Program-made: the position numbers and the translations under genes
NCBI RefSeq assembly: GCF_009827595.1
Contig: NZ_WTYT01000004.1
Span: 195,317 to 259,316 of the forward strand
From: Altericroceibacterium endophyticum
GTDB lineage: Bacteria; Pseudomonadota; Alphaproteobacteria; Sphingomonadales; Sphingomonadaceae
Length of the DNA stretch: 64,000 nucleotides
Direction of reading: 5' to 3'
Notes under the pieces: model-generated
Told to the model about the DNA's origin: nothing
Seen by the model: the letters and a program-made list of their open reading frames with translations, nothing else
Database searches by the model: none
Part shown: positions 9,468 to 18,506 of the stretch, piece after piece
Position numbering within the stretch: position 1 is the stretch's first letter
How the letters are laid out: every line of letters begins with the position of its first letter

Positions 9468-11444
9468 ATGATACTCAGCAGCGACATCGGCGGCGAACGC
9501 GAAGGCGCGCAAGCAGCCCGTATTGCTGCAGAAAGCGGCGGCTTGGTGAATGAAAGGCCGCGCCTGTCCTTCATCGCGGATATCGCCGCCCGCCTTGTCG
9601 CCGTTAGCTGCCTCGGCACAATCGCCATCGCCGGGACGGCCTTCTTTTATCTGGACAAACAGATTGAACGCAGCACGCTCGAAAATCTAAGCGATTATGT
9701 GGCGGAACGAGGCCGGTCGGAAAGCGAATTGTTTGAGCGTGCAGATCGGTATCTTACCTTATTCAAGCAACAATATCTGGAATTATATTCAAATCCCGAA
9801 ACGCTGTCGAAACTGGATTTCGATAAATATTACATGCGAACAGGTAATCAATCATGGCGCCTCAAGCCGCGTTATTACAACGGTTGGCAGGATACTAACG
9901 GGCTCACCCATTCAGGCACTTCTGCCTTTGTAGGGTCCGAAGCGATGCCGCTGGATGGCGATATAAAGCGCAGGTTGGTCCTCGGCTACATGCTGGTCGA
10001 TCGATATGGCCCCGCCTGGGTGGGAGAATTTGCCAATCTGCATGCCAGCCTGCCCGAAGGCGCACTTATAATACACTGGCCAGGGGTGCCCTGGGGGCTC
10101 GATGCAGATGCCAATCTTACGATGAGCGAAGGAACCGTTGTGGGCTCCACGCTTAAACGCTTCAATCCTGAACGCAAGAATGTCTGGACGAGCCTTTATT
10201 TCGACAAAACTGCCCAGGCATGGACAGTGACCTATATGATGCCGGTGGATGCGCCTGATGGACAGCACCTGATTACGCCCAGCTTCGACATCGAACTCAA
10301 TGATCTGGTCAGACGCGTGACCACCACCCACCCCTATGGCGGTTATTCGATGATTCTGTCGAGACAGGGCAATGTCGTCGCCCACCCTGCCCATCTGGCC
10401 GACGCGCTGAGCGAGGCCGGACAGCTTAGCATTGATGAGCTTGGAGATCCGGTCGTAAAGCATGTTTACGACCGTTTGTTCGAAGCAGATATCCCGCAAA
10501 CTGGCTCGGCACGCGTCATTTCGGCTCCTGAAATCGGAGCCTATATTGGCGCCACCCAATTAGCAGGGCCGGATTGGTGGCTGATTACAGTGTACCCCGA
10601 ATCCATTGTCACCAAAAATGTCCGTGACGCTGCCAATATGCTCTTCATGCTCATATTGGCACTGTCGGCCTTGCTGATTATCTCTGTGATGGTTGTTCTT
10701 CGCCGCTCGATCGCTCGCCCGCTCAAGGCACTGAAAGACGCCTCAGAACGCATTGCAAGCGGTGATTACAAATCCATTGCGCGAGGCGAGCTCGCATTGC
10801 CCGAAGACAGAAAGGACGAAATCGGTCTTCTTTCGCGTTCATTTCGCGGCATGGCGGAAAAGATCGGAGAGGCTAATCGCGACCTCGAACAGGCCGTCAT
10901 CGACCGGACCATCGAGCTCGAACTCGCCAATCAGAAGCTTCGCGACTTATCACTTAAGGACTCGCTCACCGGCGCATTAAACCGGCGCGCTTTTGACCGT
11001 GATCTGGACGAGGCATTGCGCCGCAGCGATGATGTCGTGCTTACGCTTTTCGATATCGATTATTTCAAGCTTTTCAACGATACTTATGGCCATGCAGCAG
11101 GCGATGAGGCCCTTCGCCGTGTAACGACGATCCTGCGAGCGGCGCTGCCGCTCGGGCGTGTCTATCGCTATGGCGGCGAGGAAATCGCCGTTTTGCAAGT
11201 TTCCAGCGACCCGAAAGAAGCGCTCCACGCCGCTGCGCAAGCAGCCAAAACCGTGGCCAACATCGCGATGCCCCATGAGGCAAGCGAATTTGGTGTGATT
11301 ACGATCAGCGGCGGCAGCGCACTACTCAAAACCTATAGCGAAAGCGCGGAAATGGCGCTCAATGCCGCAGATAGAGCGCTCTACAGAGCAAAAAATGCAG
11401 GCCGCAACCGGGTCTTCAGCGCAGAATTAACAACCGCATCCTAA
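9468..11444 (+). CDS. Membrane diguanylate cyclase with periplasmic sensor, HAMP and GGDEF
   Basis: It makes c-di-GMP from two GTP at the inner membrane. The 658-residue protein has a first membrane helix at about 36-62, a periplasmic sensor region of about 320 residues (Cache-like by layout), a second helix at about 388-411, HAMP at 411-465, a short coiled segment, then a GGDEF domain from about 493. The catalytic loop reads RYGGEEI (567-573), an active-type variant, with FDIDYFK and NDTYGHAAGD also present. The inhibitory I-site position reads LPLG instead of RxxD, so product inhibition is probably missing. GAGGGA precedes the ATG. The gene converges on a PilZ gene 42 nt away. Confidence 0.9.
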   Translation: MILSSDIGGEREGAQAARIAAESGGLVNERPRLSFIADIAARLVAVSCLGTIAIAGTAFFYLDKQIERSTLENLSDYVAERGRSESELFERADRYLTLFKQQYLELYSNPETLSKLDFDKYYMRTGNQSWRLKPRYYNGWQDTNGLTHSGTSAFVGSEAMPLDGDIKRRLVLGYMLVDRYGPAWVGEFANLHASLPEGALIIHWPGVPWGLDADANLTMSEGTVVGSTLKRFNPERKNVWTSLYFDKTAQAWTVTYMMPVDAPDGQHLITPSFDIELNDLVRRVTTTHPYGGYSMILSRQGNVVAHPAHLADALSEAGQLSIDELGDPVVKHVYDRLFEADIPQTGSARVISAPEIGAYIGATQLAGPDWWLITVYPESIVTKNVRDAANMLFMLILALSALLIISVMVVLRRSIARPLKALKDASERIASGDYKSIARGELALPEDRKDEIGLLSRSFRGMAEKIGEANRDLEQAVIDRTIELELANQKLRDLSLKDSLTGALNRRAFDRDLDEALRRSDDVVLTLFDIDYFKLFNDTYGHAAGDEALRRVTTILRAALPLGRVYRYGGEEIAVLQVSSDPKEALHAAAQAAKTVANIAMPHEASEFGVITISGGSALLKTYSESAEMALNAADRALYRAKNAGRNRVFSAELTTAS

Positions 11445-11486
11445 GCTGCCAACGCGCTAACGCCGTATGATAAGCAAACTTGGCAA

Positions 11487-12140
11487 TTACGCCGCGCTGG
11501 CACGCGTTGTAAAAGACCTAACACTACCATCAAAAGCCGCACCATTTTCGGTCCGCTCTGCATTTCGCTCGAGGATAGCACGCAATCTTTTCAATGGGAT
11601 GGGCCGCTCAAACTTGATTCCAGCTGATCCGTCGCGGCACCAACGCAGCGATGCGTTTGGAAAACAATCATTCTCCAATTCCACTGACATCAACCCGCAG
11701 TCTGGGATCGCCGGCAGACCATATGCCAGAAGCCCGGATTGAGAGATATTGGCAACACCGACATTGTAGCAATCATCGCCAATCCAGATATCAGCGCGCA
11801 AATCCGTTGGAATCCGTATCGCACGAGGCGGAAAATCATCGGCATCATGATGAAAAACCGTAATGTTGCGCAAGCCGAGCCGCCCGTCTGCACACCACGC
11901 TACCTCAGCCTCCGCAGCCGGGCCGCCATCCCAGAAATAGGTTAAGTGCTGCCCGGTAACGGGTTGATATGTTGTTTCTATCTGTACCCCGCCGGGCGAG
12001 ATATTGCGGATGATACCCAGATAGGCACCACCTTCGGCTTCGATACAACATGGACGGTACGTGGTGATATGACGCTGTTCATTGCGCCGGTCCACCTGGT
12101 CCGCTCCGCCCTGACTGTCCTGTTCATTCATTCTGGACAT
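11487..12140 (-). CDS. Tandem PilZ-domain protein
   Basis: A 217-residue soluble protein with two PilZ-like repeats. The first (about 18-95) has the c-di-GMP signature, RRNEQR at 18-23 followed by NISPGG at 46-51. The second (about 105-190) keeps NISQSG at 131-136 and a matching RWCRDGSAGIKF strand, but its arginine motif (PRAIRIPTDLR) is degenerate. So one canonical and one weakened ligand site are expected. It is convergent with the diguanylate cyclase gene, which suggests a local c-di-GMP producer and receptor, though they are transcribed separately. Confidence 0.85.
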   Translation of the reverse strand: MSRMNEQDSQGGADQVDRRNEQRHITTYRPCCIEAEGGAYLGIIRNISPGGVQIETTYQPVTGQHLTYFWDGGPAAEAEVAWCADGRLGLRNITVFHHDADDFPPRAIRIPTDLRADIWIGDDCYNVGVANISQSGLLAYGLPAIPDCGLMSVELENDCFPNASLRWCRDGSAGIKFERPIPLKRLRAILERNAERTENGAAFDGSVRSFTTRASAA

Positions 12141-12815
12141 TTAACGCATTCCCCAATCACATATCGCGACCCTGATCGCCAGATCGACTGGCCACCGGGA
12201 TGATATGGGATGCAGCAGCTTTACCACTTTGACGCTTGGATGTTTCCAATACGCAAAAGTGAACACCACTCCATCTCGTACCCAACACTTATAAAGCAAC
12301 GTGAGCCAAAATGCTTCTATAACATTACTCAGCGCCAGGAATATTTGCCCGCAAACGGTAAACTACATTCATTATCAACGGATAAAAATCCGGATAGGGA
12401 CTCGATCCCACAAAAGGTAAATAATTTTTTAACCATGAGTTGAAGTCCAAGGAGCGGTTCAAGTGGGGTTTTATACCTTTAGAACACTCGATTCTGGACT
12501 CACCTTTCGCAAAGCCGCGATTATTTTGTATTGAGATCATCATCATTATGATGAGATCGGATTCGATTGCCCGCTTCATGCTCTCGCGCGAAGAATCCGT
12601 TGAACACGCAAGCAGCTCGGCCAATCGGAAGCCATCTCTGTTATGGCATTACGACAGGGATGAAGACCGCTTCTCAGAAAGTACGATAATGTAGTGAGGC
12701 AGCTTGTGGAATGCGGGAATCTCCCTGTCCTAATCGGACAGCAGGTTCCATTTCGTCATTCGATAAGCGCACGCCTGAGACGCAACTGGAGACGGATCGG
12801 CAGAAGTGACCGAAA
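12141..12815. other. Spacer of about 675 nt without a supported gene
   Basis: The stretch from about 12200 to 12560 is more AT-rich than its flanks. Visible small structures are CGGAT-AAAA-ATCCG at 12379-12392 and CTGTCC-TAATC-GGACAG at 12725-12741. A 48-codon frame from the ATG at 12548 to 12694 on the plus strand is open but has no recognisable similarity and no clear ribosome-binding site. I see no RNA gene here. Confidence 0.5.
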
Positions 12816-13607
12816 TCACTCTGCGGTCAAGCTGGCGACCAGATCGCGAACCTTCTTCTGACGCCATTGTGGGCGCGGAGCCACCAGCCAATAGGCACGC
12901 CGCCCTTCATCAGGGCCTTCAAGAGCGACCAGGCGGCCATCCTCCAGCGCATCTTCCACCAGCAGCAACGGCAACATCGTTCGGCCCAGCCCGGCCAATG
13001 CTGAGCTGAGAGCATGGCCAGGATTGCCGACTTGCAAGACCGCGTCACTGCCTTCCGGTCCGGGTGCGCTCGGCCAGGAAATCCAGTCATCGGGGGCATC
13101 TGGAGCCGCGACGATTACCTTTTGCGCAGGCGCCAGCTGGACTCCTTCCAAATCGCCCGGCCCGTCGCTCAGCCTGATCGCGAAATCGAGATTGGCTTCC
13201 GTAAAATCCACCTCTTCGCCGCCAATCAACTGATAGCGCACTTCAGGATGTTCACGCCGAAACGCGGCAAGGCGCGGCGCCAGCCATTGAGCATAGAATT
13301 CGCGCGGTGCGGCAAAAGTAAAGGAATAGCTCGACTGCCCGGCCTGCATTGATTGCACGCTTTCTTCAAATCGAAGAAAGCCTTCACGCAGCGGCTCCAG
13401 ACCCGCTATCGCCTCATCCGTCAGCTCCAAGCCTCTGGACGTGCGCCGGAACAGCACCATCCCCAGAACATCTTCGAGAGCACGGATTTGCTGACCGACG
13501 GCGGCCGGCGTGACAGCAAGTTCATCGGCAGCGCGCGTAAAGGACAGATGCCGTGCCGCGGCATCAAATACGCGCAGGGCGTTTAACGGCAAATGGGTGC
13601 GCTTCAT
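12816..13607 (-). CDS. LysR-family regulator, GcvA-like
   Basis: A 263-residue DNA-binding regulator. The N-terminal winged helix (about 1-62) contains PLNALRVFDAAARHLSFTRA and the recognition-helix region ELAVTPAAVGQQIRALED, close to the GcvA/AmpR branch. The remaining part is a periplasmic-binding-like effector domain that is about 30 residues shorter than usual. The start was set at MKRTHLPLNALR because the 12 codons before it look non-coding. It is downstream of apaG on the same strand (97-nt gap). No target is evident. Confidence 0.85.
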   Translation of the reverse strand: MKRTHLPLNALRVFDAAARHLSFTRAADELAVTPAAVGQQIRALEDVLGMVLFRRTSRGLELTDEAIAGLEPLREGFLRFEESVQSMQAGQSSYSFTFAAPREFYAQWLAPRLAAFRREHPEVRYQLIGGEEVDFTEANLDFAIRLSDGPGDLEGVQLAPAQKVIVAAPDAPDDWISWPSAPGPEGSDAVLQVGNPGHALSSALAGLGRTMLPLLLVEDALEDGRLVALEGPDEGRRAYWLVAPRPQWRQKKVRDLVASLTAE

Positions 13608-13704
13608 GGTGAGCGCTTTATTGTGGGTTCGGCCAACGAGCAAGAATTTCGGCCTGTCAGCAGTGAAATTACAGCTTTATTCGGCACGGATGACATGACC
13701 CGCA

Positions 13705-14115
13705 TCAGCCGATAGTCGCAGGGGCCGCCAAGGGGAAGAATGGTATCGTCGCCTCTAGCGGGCTGCCATCCTCGCGCTCAAAAGTGAAGTGCCCCTCCAT
13801 GGAGCCATGCGGCGTCGATAAGGGACAGCCGGAAACATAGTCATGCGTGTCACCGGAGGCGAGGATCGGCGTTTCTCCGACCACGCCCACACCATCGACA
13901 ATATTCACCAGCCCGCTCGAATCGGTAATGCGCCAGTGACGGGATTTTAGCTGGACTGTGTCCGTCCGCCGGTTTTCGATCCGTATATGATATATCCAGA
14001 ACCATTTTTGCCGTGCGACATTGGATTGCTCAGGCATAAAGGTGACCGAGACACGAACGGTGATACCATCGGTGATGGCGGCATGCTGAAAAAGGCGTTC
14101 TATCACGTCGGACAT
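13705..14115 (-). CDS. apaG: ApaG / DUF525 protein
   Basis: ApaG is a small immunoglobulin-fold protein. In enterobacteria it sits beside apaH, but its biochemical role remains unclear. The 136-residue product shows the family core: ITVRVSVTFMPEQSN, the WFWIYHIRIEN strand, HWRITDSSG and the GxPLSTPHGSMEGHF loop. In many alphaproteobacteria apaG follows the O-succinylhomoserine sulfhydrylase gene. Here a histidine kinase lies between metZ and apaG. The start was placed at MSDVIERLF; MPMSD two codons upstream is equally possible. Confidence 0.93.
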   Translation of the reverse strand: MSDVIERLFQHAAITDGITVRVSVTFMPEQSNVARQKWFWIYHIRIENRRTDTVQLKSRHWRITDSSGLVNIVDGVGVVGETPILASGDTHDYVSGCPLSTPHGSMEGHFTFEREDGSPLEATIPFFPLAAPATIG

Positions 14116-14232
14116 AGGCACAGAGTATAGTCTTTGGCACCACCCGCAAGGGCTTTGCCTTGCGGCATCGCTAAGCCGCTGCAGAAATGTCTGTTATCAG
14201 ACCCTCAGCCACTCCGATAGAACGGACAGGCT

Positions 14233-15600
14233 TCATAGCGGAAGGGGGGCGGAATCGTCACTGGAATGGCGGGCAATCAGGCTGTTTGATCCCCGCAGCG
14301 ACCATTTCAGCCCGTCACGTGCATAATCGAGTTCAACCTCGGCCGAGAGGTTATGGCGCGGGACATCCTCAATCAGTTTGGATCCAAAGCCGGTCCGCGT
14401 CGGAGGCTCCACTGGCGGGCCACCACTTTCAGTCCAGACGATCAGAAAATCGCCCTGCCCTGCAGTGTCGTGTTCCCATGAAATATGAACCTGCCCCTCA
14501 TCGGAAGACAGCGCGCCATATTTAAGCGAGTTGGTTGCCAGTTCATGCAGCGCCATGCCGATTACTTCCGCAGCGCGCGGTGTCAGCGCACATTGCGGAC
14601 CATCAAAGGTCAATTCACCCGGAGCTTCCTCCAGAAATCGCAATTGGAGGTGAACGAGTTCATCCACTGGCACATCACGCCAGGCACGTCGCACGAGAAT
14701 ATCCTGATTGACGGCAAGGCTGGAAACGCGTTCTTCAAAACGCTCGATAAAGTTCTCGCTGCTGCGAGCCGTGCGGCGCGCCAGTGCCTGAACCGTGGTC
14801 AGCATGTTTTTCGATCGATGGTTCACCTCCATCAGCAGCAAGCGAATTTGTTCAGCCTGCTCGCGCTGCTCGGTGATGTCGGTATTGGTGCCGAACCATT
14901 GAATGATTTCGCCTTCCGCATTCCGGATCGGCTTGGCGCGTGAAAGATACCAACGGAAATCGCCATGTCTGCTGCGCAGAGGAAACGTATCTTCCCAAAC
15001 CTCGCCCTTGGTCAGGCTGTCGCGGAAATGCTTTACGACCCGGTCCACATGGTCGGGATGATGGACCTTCGTCCAGCCCAGCCCCTTCATTTCTTCAAGC
15101 GTTGTCCCGGTGTAATCATACCACCGCCGATTATACCAGGAGAGGTTGCCTTCCGAATCACTGATCCAAGCCAGCTGAGAGATATTTTCCGCCAGCATGC
15201 GAAAGCGCTGCTCACTCTCACGCAGTCGTTTATCGCGAGCGATATATTCGGTTGCATCGCGGGCAATCTTGCTCGCCCCGATGATTTCACCCTTCGCGTT
15301 GCGAACCGGAGAAACTGTCAGCGAGACGGGGACCACTGTCCCATCCTTGTGCAATCTCTCGCTCATGAATTGGCGGACTCGTTCTCCTGCACGGATGCGG
15401 GCCATGATTTCCCGTTCTTCATCCAGCCTTTCTGGCGGAAGAAGAATTTGGATCGATTTACCGATTATTTCATCAGCGCTGTAGCCGAAGATACGCTCAG
15501 ATGCCGGGTTCCAGCTTACGATAATGCCATCAAGGTCTTTCGCCACGATCGCATCATCGGAAGATTCTACCAACGCCGTATAATGTTCGTGGGGCTCCAT
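14233..15600 (-). CDS. PAS-PAS-HWE histidine kinase
   Basis: A soluble two-component or light/redox sensor kinase of 455 residues. It has PAS domain 1 (about 5-120), PAS domain 2 with PAC (about 128-245), then an HWE-type core. The phospho-acceptor is His261 in LLLMEVNHRSKNML. The N box is HELATNSLKYGAL (352-364), the HWE signature WTESGGP is at 389-395 and a glycine-rich GFGSKLI follows at 404-410. No membrane segment is seen. PAS1 lacks the NCRFL flavin-binding cysteine motif of LOV domains, so it is not a LOV kinase. It starts 35 nt after metZ. No response regulator is adjacent. Confidence 0.9.
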   Translation of the reverse strand: MEPHEHYTALVESSDDAIVAKDLDGIIVSWNPASERIFGYSADEIIGKSIQILLPPERLDEEREIMARIRAGERVRQFMSERLHKDGTVVPVSLTVSPVRNAKGEIIGASKIARDATEYIARDKRLRESEQRFRMLAENISQLAWISDSEGNLSWYNRRWYDYTGTTLEEMKGLGWTKVHHPDHVDRVVKHFRDSLTKGEVWEDTFPLRSRHGDFRWYLSRAKPIRNAEGEIIQWFGTNTDITEQREQAEQIRLLLMEVNHRSKNMLTTVQALARRTARSSENFIERFEERVSSLAVNQDILVRRAWRDVPVDELVHLQLRFLEEAPGELTFDGPQCALTPRAAEVIGMALHELATNSLKYGALSSDEGQVHISWEHDTAGQGDFLIVWTESGGPPVEPPTRTGFGSKLIEDVPRHNLSAEVELDYARDGLKWSLRGSNSLIARHSSDDSAPLPL

Positions 15601-15635
15601 TGCCGATATGCTTCCTTCAAGGCGATCCGCTCCGG

Positions 15636-16841
15636 TCAGAGGCCAGCGACGGTCAGAGCGTGATCCAGATCTTCTACCAGATCATCAACGTCTTCGAGGC
15701 CGACATTGATCCTGAGCATGCCTTCAGAAATACCCATTTCCGCACGCCCCTCTTCGCCCATATTGGCATGGGTGGTGCTTGCAGGATGGCACATAAGCGA
15801 CCGGGCATCGCCGATATTATTCGAAATATCGATCAGCTGCAGCGCATCGAGAATAGTATGCGCCTGTTCGCGGCCATCCACCACGAAACTGAAAATAGCT
15901 CCGCAATTGTCCATCTGCCGCTTTGCCAGCGCCTGTTGCGGATGACTGTCGAGGAAGGGATGCAGCACTTGCTTCACCCTGCCCTCCATACTGCGCGCGA
16001 CCTTCAGGCAATTATTGCTGTGGCGCTCAACCCGCAGAGAAAGTGTTTCCAGCCCCTTCATCACCACCCATGCATTGAATGGCGAAAGGTTCGGACCAGT
16101 ATTCCGTTGAAACGGGAGCAAAACGTCGTTGATGAATTCTTCTGTTCCGGCGACGGCTCCGGCAAGAACGCGGCCCTGCCCATCCATCAGCTTGGTTGCC
16201 GAATAGGCCACCACATCCGCACCGAATTCCATCGGCCGTTGCAGGGCCGGTGTACAAAAGGCGTTATCGACCACTGTGCGAATGCCATGCGCGCGGGCCA
16301 ATGTGCAAATGCCGGTCAGATCGGCGATATCCATGGTCGGATTGGCCGGTGTTTCGAAGAAAAAGACCTTCGTATTGGGCCGGATGGCCTTTTCCCACGC
16401 TGAATTGTCACGCGCGTCAACCACTGTGGTCTCGATCCCAAATCGTGGCAACAGACTGTCCACCAACCAGCGGCAGGAACCAAAGGCTGCGCGAGCGGCA
16501 ACCATGTGATCACCGGCGGAAAGCTGACACAGCAGCGCGGTGGTCATTGCCGACATGCCGGATGCCTGAACGCGGCACGCCTCGGCACCTTCCATCATGG
16601 CGATGCGTTCTTCCAGCATGGCCACCGTGGGGTTCTGCAAGCGGGAATAGGTCATCCCCGTATCCTCGCCAGCGAAACGGGCTGCGGCTATTCCCGCCTT
16701 GTCGTAGGTGTAACCCGACGTGAGGAACATAGCCTCACTCGTCTCACCATGCTCGCTACGCCACGTTCCCGCGCGGACGGCCTTGGTTTGGGGGCGCCAT
16801 TGCGAGGTGACGGAGCGATCGATACCGGTGGTCTTCTTCAT
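15636..16841 (-). CDS. metZ: O-succinylhomoserine sulfhydrylase
   Basis: A PLP enzyme of the Cys/Met metabolism family that makes homocysteine from O-succinylhomoserine and sulfide in the cytoplasm. The 401-residue protein starts at MKKTTGIDRSVTSQWRP; the longer frame to 16880 is not supported. It carries MTYSRLQNPT, ETPANPTMD and the PLP lysine in AYSATKLMDGQGR (Lys217). The TRxNPT-like pocket and the absence of a cystathionine-lyase-type C-terminus favour MetZ over MetB/MetC. The family call is firm; substrate choice is by similarity to alphaproteobacterial MetZ. Confidence 0.92.
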   Translation of the reverse strand: MKKTTGIDRSVTSQWRPQTKAVRAGTWRSEHGETSEAMFLTSGYTYDKAGIAAARFAGEDTGMTYSRLQNPTVAMLEERIAMMEGAEACRVQASGMSAMTTALLCQLSAGDHMVAARAAFGSCRWLVDSLLPRFGIETTVVDARDNSAWEKAIRPNTKVFFFETPANPTMDIADLTGICTLARAHGIRTVVDNAFCTPALQRPMEFGADVVAYSATKLMDGQGRVLAGAVAGTEEFINDVLLPFQRNTGPNLSPFNAWVVMKGLETLSLRVERHSNNCLKVARSMEGRVKQVLHPFLDSHPQQALAKRQMDNCGAIFSFVVDGREQAHTILDALQLIDISNNIGDARSLMCHPASTTHANMGEEGRAEMGISEGMLRINVGLEDVDDLVEDLDHALTVAGL

Positions 16842-16942
16842 AGAATCGCAGCATGTAATCCCGGCAGAGCCTGCGAGCAAGCACCCTTGATCGCTAGCAG
16901 CACCATCTTGCCCGGGAGGTTTTAGCTGTTATCGACGCGGTG

Positions 16943-18238
16943 ATGACAAAGCAGCGCACGTACCGTTCCGATGATCCACTCATGTGGAATATATTGCTGG
17001 CGATTGTCTTCTTCACATTGTGCCTGATCCGGCTCACCACGCCATCCTCCATCTATTTCGACGAAGAGCATTACGTACCGGCTGCACGTACCTTGCTGGC
17101 ACTGGCCAAACCGGTGAATGTTGAACATCCTCTATTGGGTAAAACCTTGATCGCCGCCGGAATTGCATTGTTCGGCGATAATTCCTTTGGCTGGCGTATC
17201 TTTTCAGCGCTGGGCGGCACGCTGGCACTATTTGCCGGGATGCGGGCCATGTGGTTTGCCCGGCAAACAGCCTTTGCCAGTCTGGCCACAGGGCTCCTGC
17301 TCATCACCGCGTTCCCGCTTTTTGTCCTGTCGCGTATCGCCATGCTGGATATCTTCATGGCGGCCTTTGTCCTGGCATCCCTGTGGATGCTGGCCGCCGC
17401 CATCCGTTATCCAGACAGGGCTCGATTCAGGCTGGTTCTGGCTGGAATCCTGCTCGGCATGGCGCTGGGGACGAAGTGGAACGCCGCGCCGCTGGCGATC
17501 TTGCCGGGGGTTGCCTTTTTGCTGCTGCGCTGGCGCAGCATGGGTACTGCCTTTCCCTCCCCTCGATCCCTGTGGATGACATCTTATGGCAAACCGATAG
17601 AGGGCATCTCCTTAGCAGAGGCGGCTATGTGGCTCGGCCTGCTGCCGATCGTCATCTATATGCTTACGTTCAGCCCCGCATTTTTTTATGCGCAGGAGCC
17701 GCTTTCACCATTCGGCCTTGTTGCGCATCACAGGCATATGCTGGCGCTGCAGGAACAGGTCATCGCGGCGCACCCTTATCAAAGCACATGGTGGGAATGG
17801 GTGCTGGACCTGCGGCCAATCTGGTTCCTTTACGAACCGGTCGATGGGGCGCAGCGCGGAGTTTTTCTGACCGGCAACCCGCTCGTCATGTGGCTGGGTA
17901 TTCCGGCGTTTGTCTGGTGCATCTGGGCCGCTTTCCGGTACAATCGGTGCGATTGTCTCGCGCTGGCAATACTTTACGCGACATCCATATTGTTCTGGAT
18001 TGTCGCCCCAAAGCCCGTGCAATTTTATTACCACTATCTGCTGCCAAGCTGCTTCCTGATGGGTGCGCTGGCTCTGGCGCTTGATCACTTCTGGCAGAGC
18101 GCAAACAAATGGCTCCCGCTGACTGTACTCAGCGGGAGCCTTGCGATTTTCATCTATTTCTGGCCGATATTGTCAGCCGCGCCTTTGGAGAACGACCAGG
18201 CATTCACTGCCTGGACCTGGCTCCCCCGCTGGCCTTAG
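16943..18238 (+). CDS. Protein O-mannosyltransferase-like GT39 enzyme
   Basis: A multi-spanning inner-membrane glycosyltransferase of about 431 residues that should transfer a sugar from a polyprenyl-phosphate donor. GT39/PMT marks are the acidic loop FDEEHYVPAAR (about residue 38), HPLLGKTLIAAG, and the PMT-type motif HPYQSTWWEW in the C-terminal half, followed by several hydrophobic helices. ArnT-like enzymes share the first loop but not the HPYQSxWWxW motif. The ATG at 16943 is preferred to a GTG one codon earlier. It converges on the small membrane gene and lies close to a Dpm1-like synthase that could supply its donor. Confidence 0.85.
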   Translation: MTKQRTYRSDDPLMWNILLAIVFFTLCLIRLTTPSSIYFDEEHYVPAARTLLALAKPVNVEHPLLGKTLIAAGIALFGDNSFGWRIFSALGGTLALFAGMRAMWFARQTAFASLATGLLLITAFPLFVLSRIAMLDIFMAAFVLASLWMLAAAIRYPDRARFRLVLAGILLGMALGTKWNAAPLAILPGVAFLLLRWRSMGTAFPSPRSLWMTSYGKPIEGISLAEAAMWLGLLPIVIYMLTFSPAFFYAQEPLSPFGLVAHHRHMLALQEQVIAAHPYQSTWWEWVLDLRPIWFLYEPVDGAQRGVFLTGNPLVMWLGIPAFVWCIWAAFRYNRCDCLALAILYATSILFWIVAPKPVQFYYHYLLPSCFLMGALALALDHFWQSANKWLPLTVLSGSLAIFIYFWPILSAAPLENDQAFTAWTWLPRWP

Positions 18239-18240
18239 TC

Positions 18241-18426
18241 TTATGTGATCGCGCGGGCATTACCCTTGGGACCGGCAAAGAACCAGACGATCAGGCCAAT
18301 GACCGGCAAAACGATAATCCCGATCGTCCACAGGATCTTCGCACCGCCGGATGAACCGCTCTGCCAAACATTGATGATTGCCCAAATGTCGAGCGCGAGA
18401 ATAATAAGTCCGAAAATGAATTCCAT
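18241..18426 (-). CDS. Small membrane protein, PLD-nuclease N-terminal-like
   Basis: A 61-residue protein made of two hydrophobic helices (MEFIFGLIILALDIWAIINV and about 34-53) with the KILWTIGIIVLPVIGLIVWF pattern of the PLDc_N (phospholipase D/nuclease N-terminal) family. These stand-alone membrane proteins have no known catalytic role. A start three codons upstream (MQIMEF) is possible. The stop is 3 nt from the convergent mannosyltransferase stop. Confidence 0.8.
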   Translation of the reverse strand: MEFIFGLIILALDIWAIINVWQSGSSGGAKILWTIGIIVLPVIGLIVWFFAGPKGNARAIT

Positions 18427-18506
18427 GATTTGCACCGTAATCTGTTTCGCGGCCCCCCTTGGGCTGCTGTTGCTAAATCAATGAATGCAAACGAAACCCG
18501 TTCCCT

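Noticed and set aside
12548-12694. A 48-codon plus-strand frame in the 675-nt spacer
   Set aside because: It has no good ribosome-binding site, no recognised motif and an odd amino acid composition, so there is nothing to support translation.
15087-15600. LOV photosensor in the histidine kinase
   Set aside because: The NCRFLQ-type flavin-binding cysteine motif is absent in both PAS domains.
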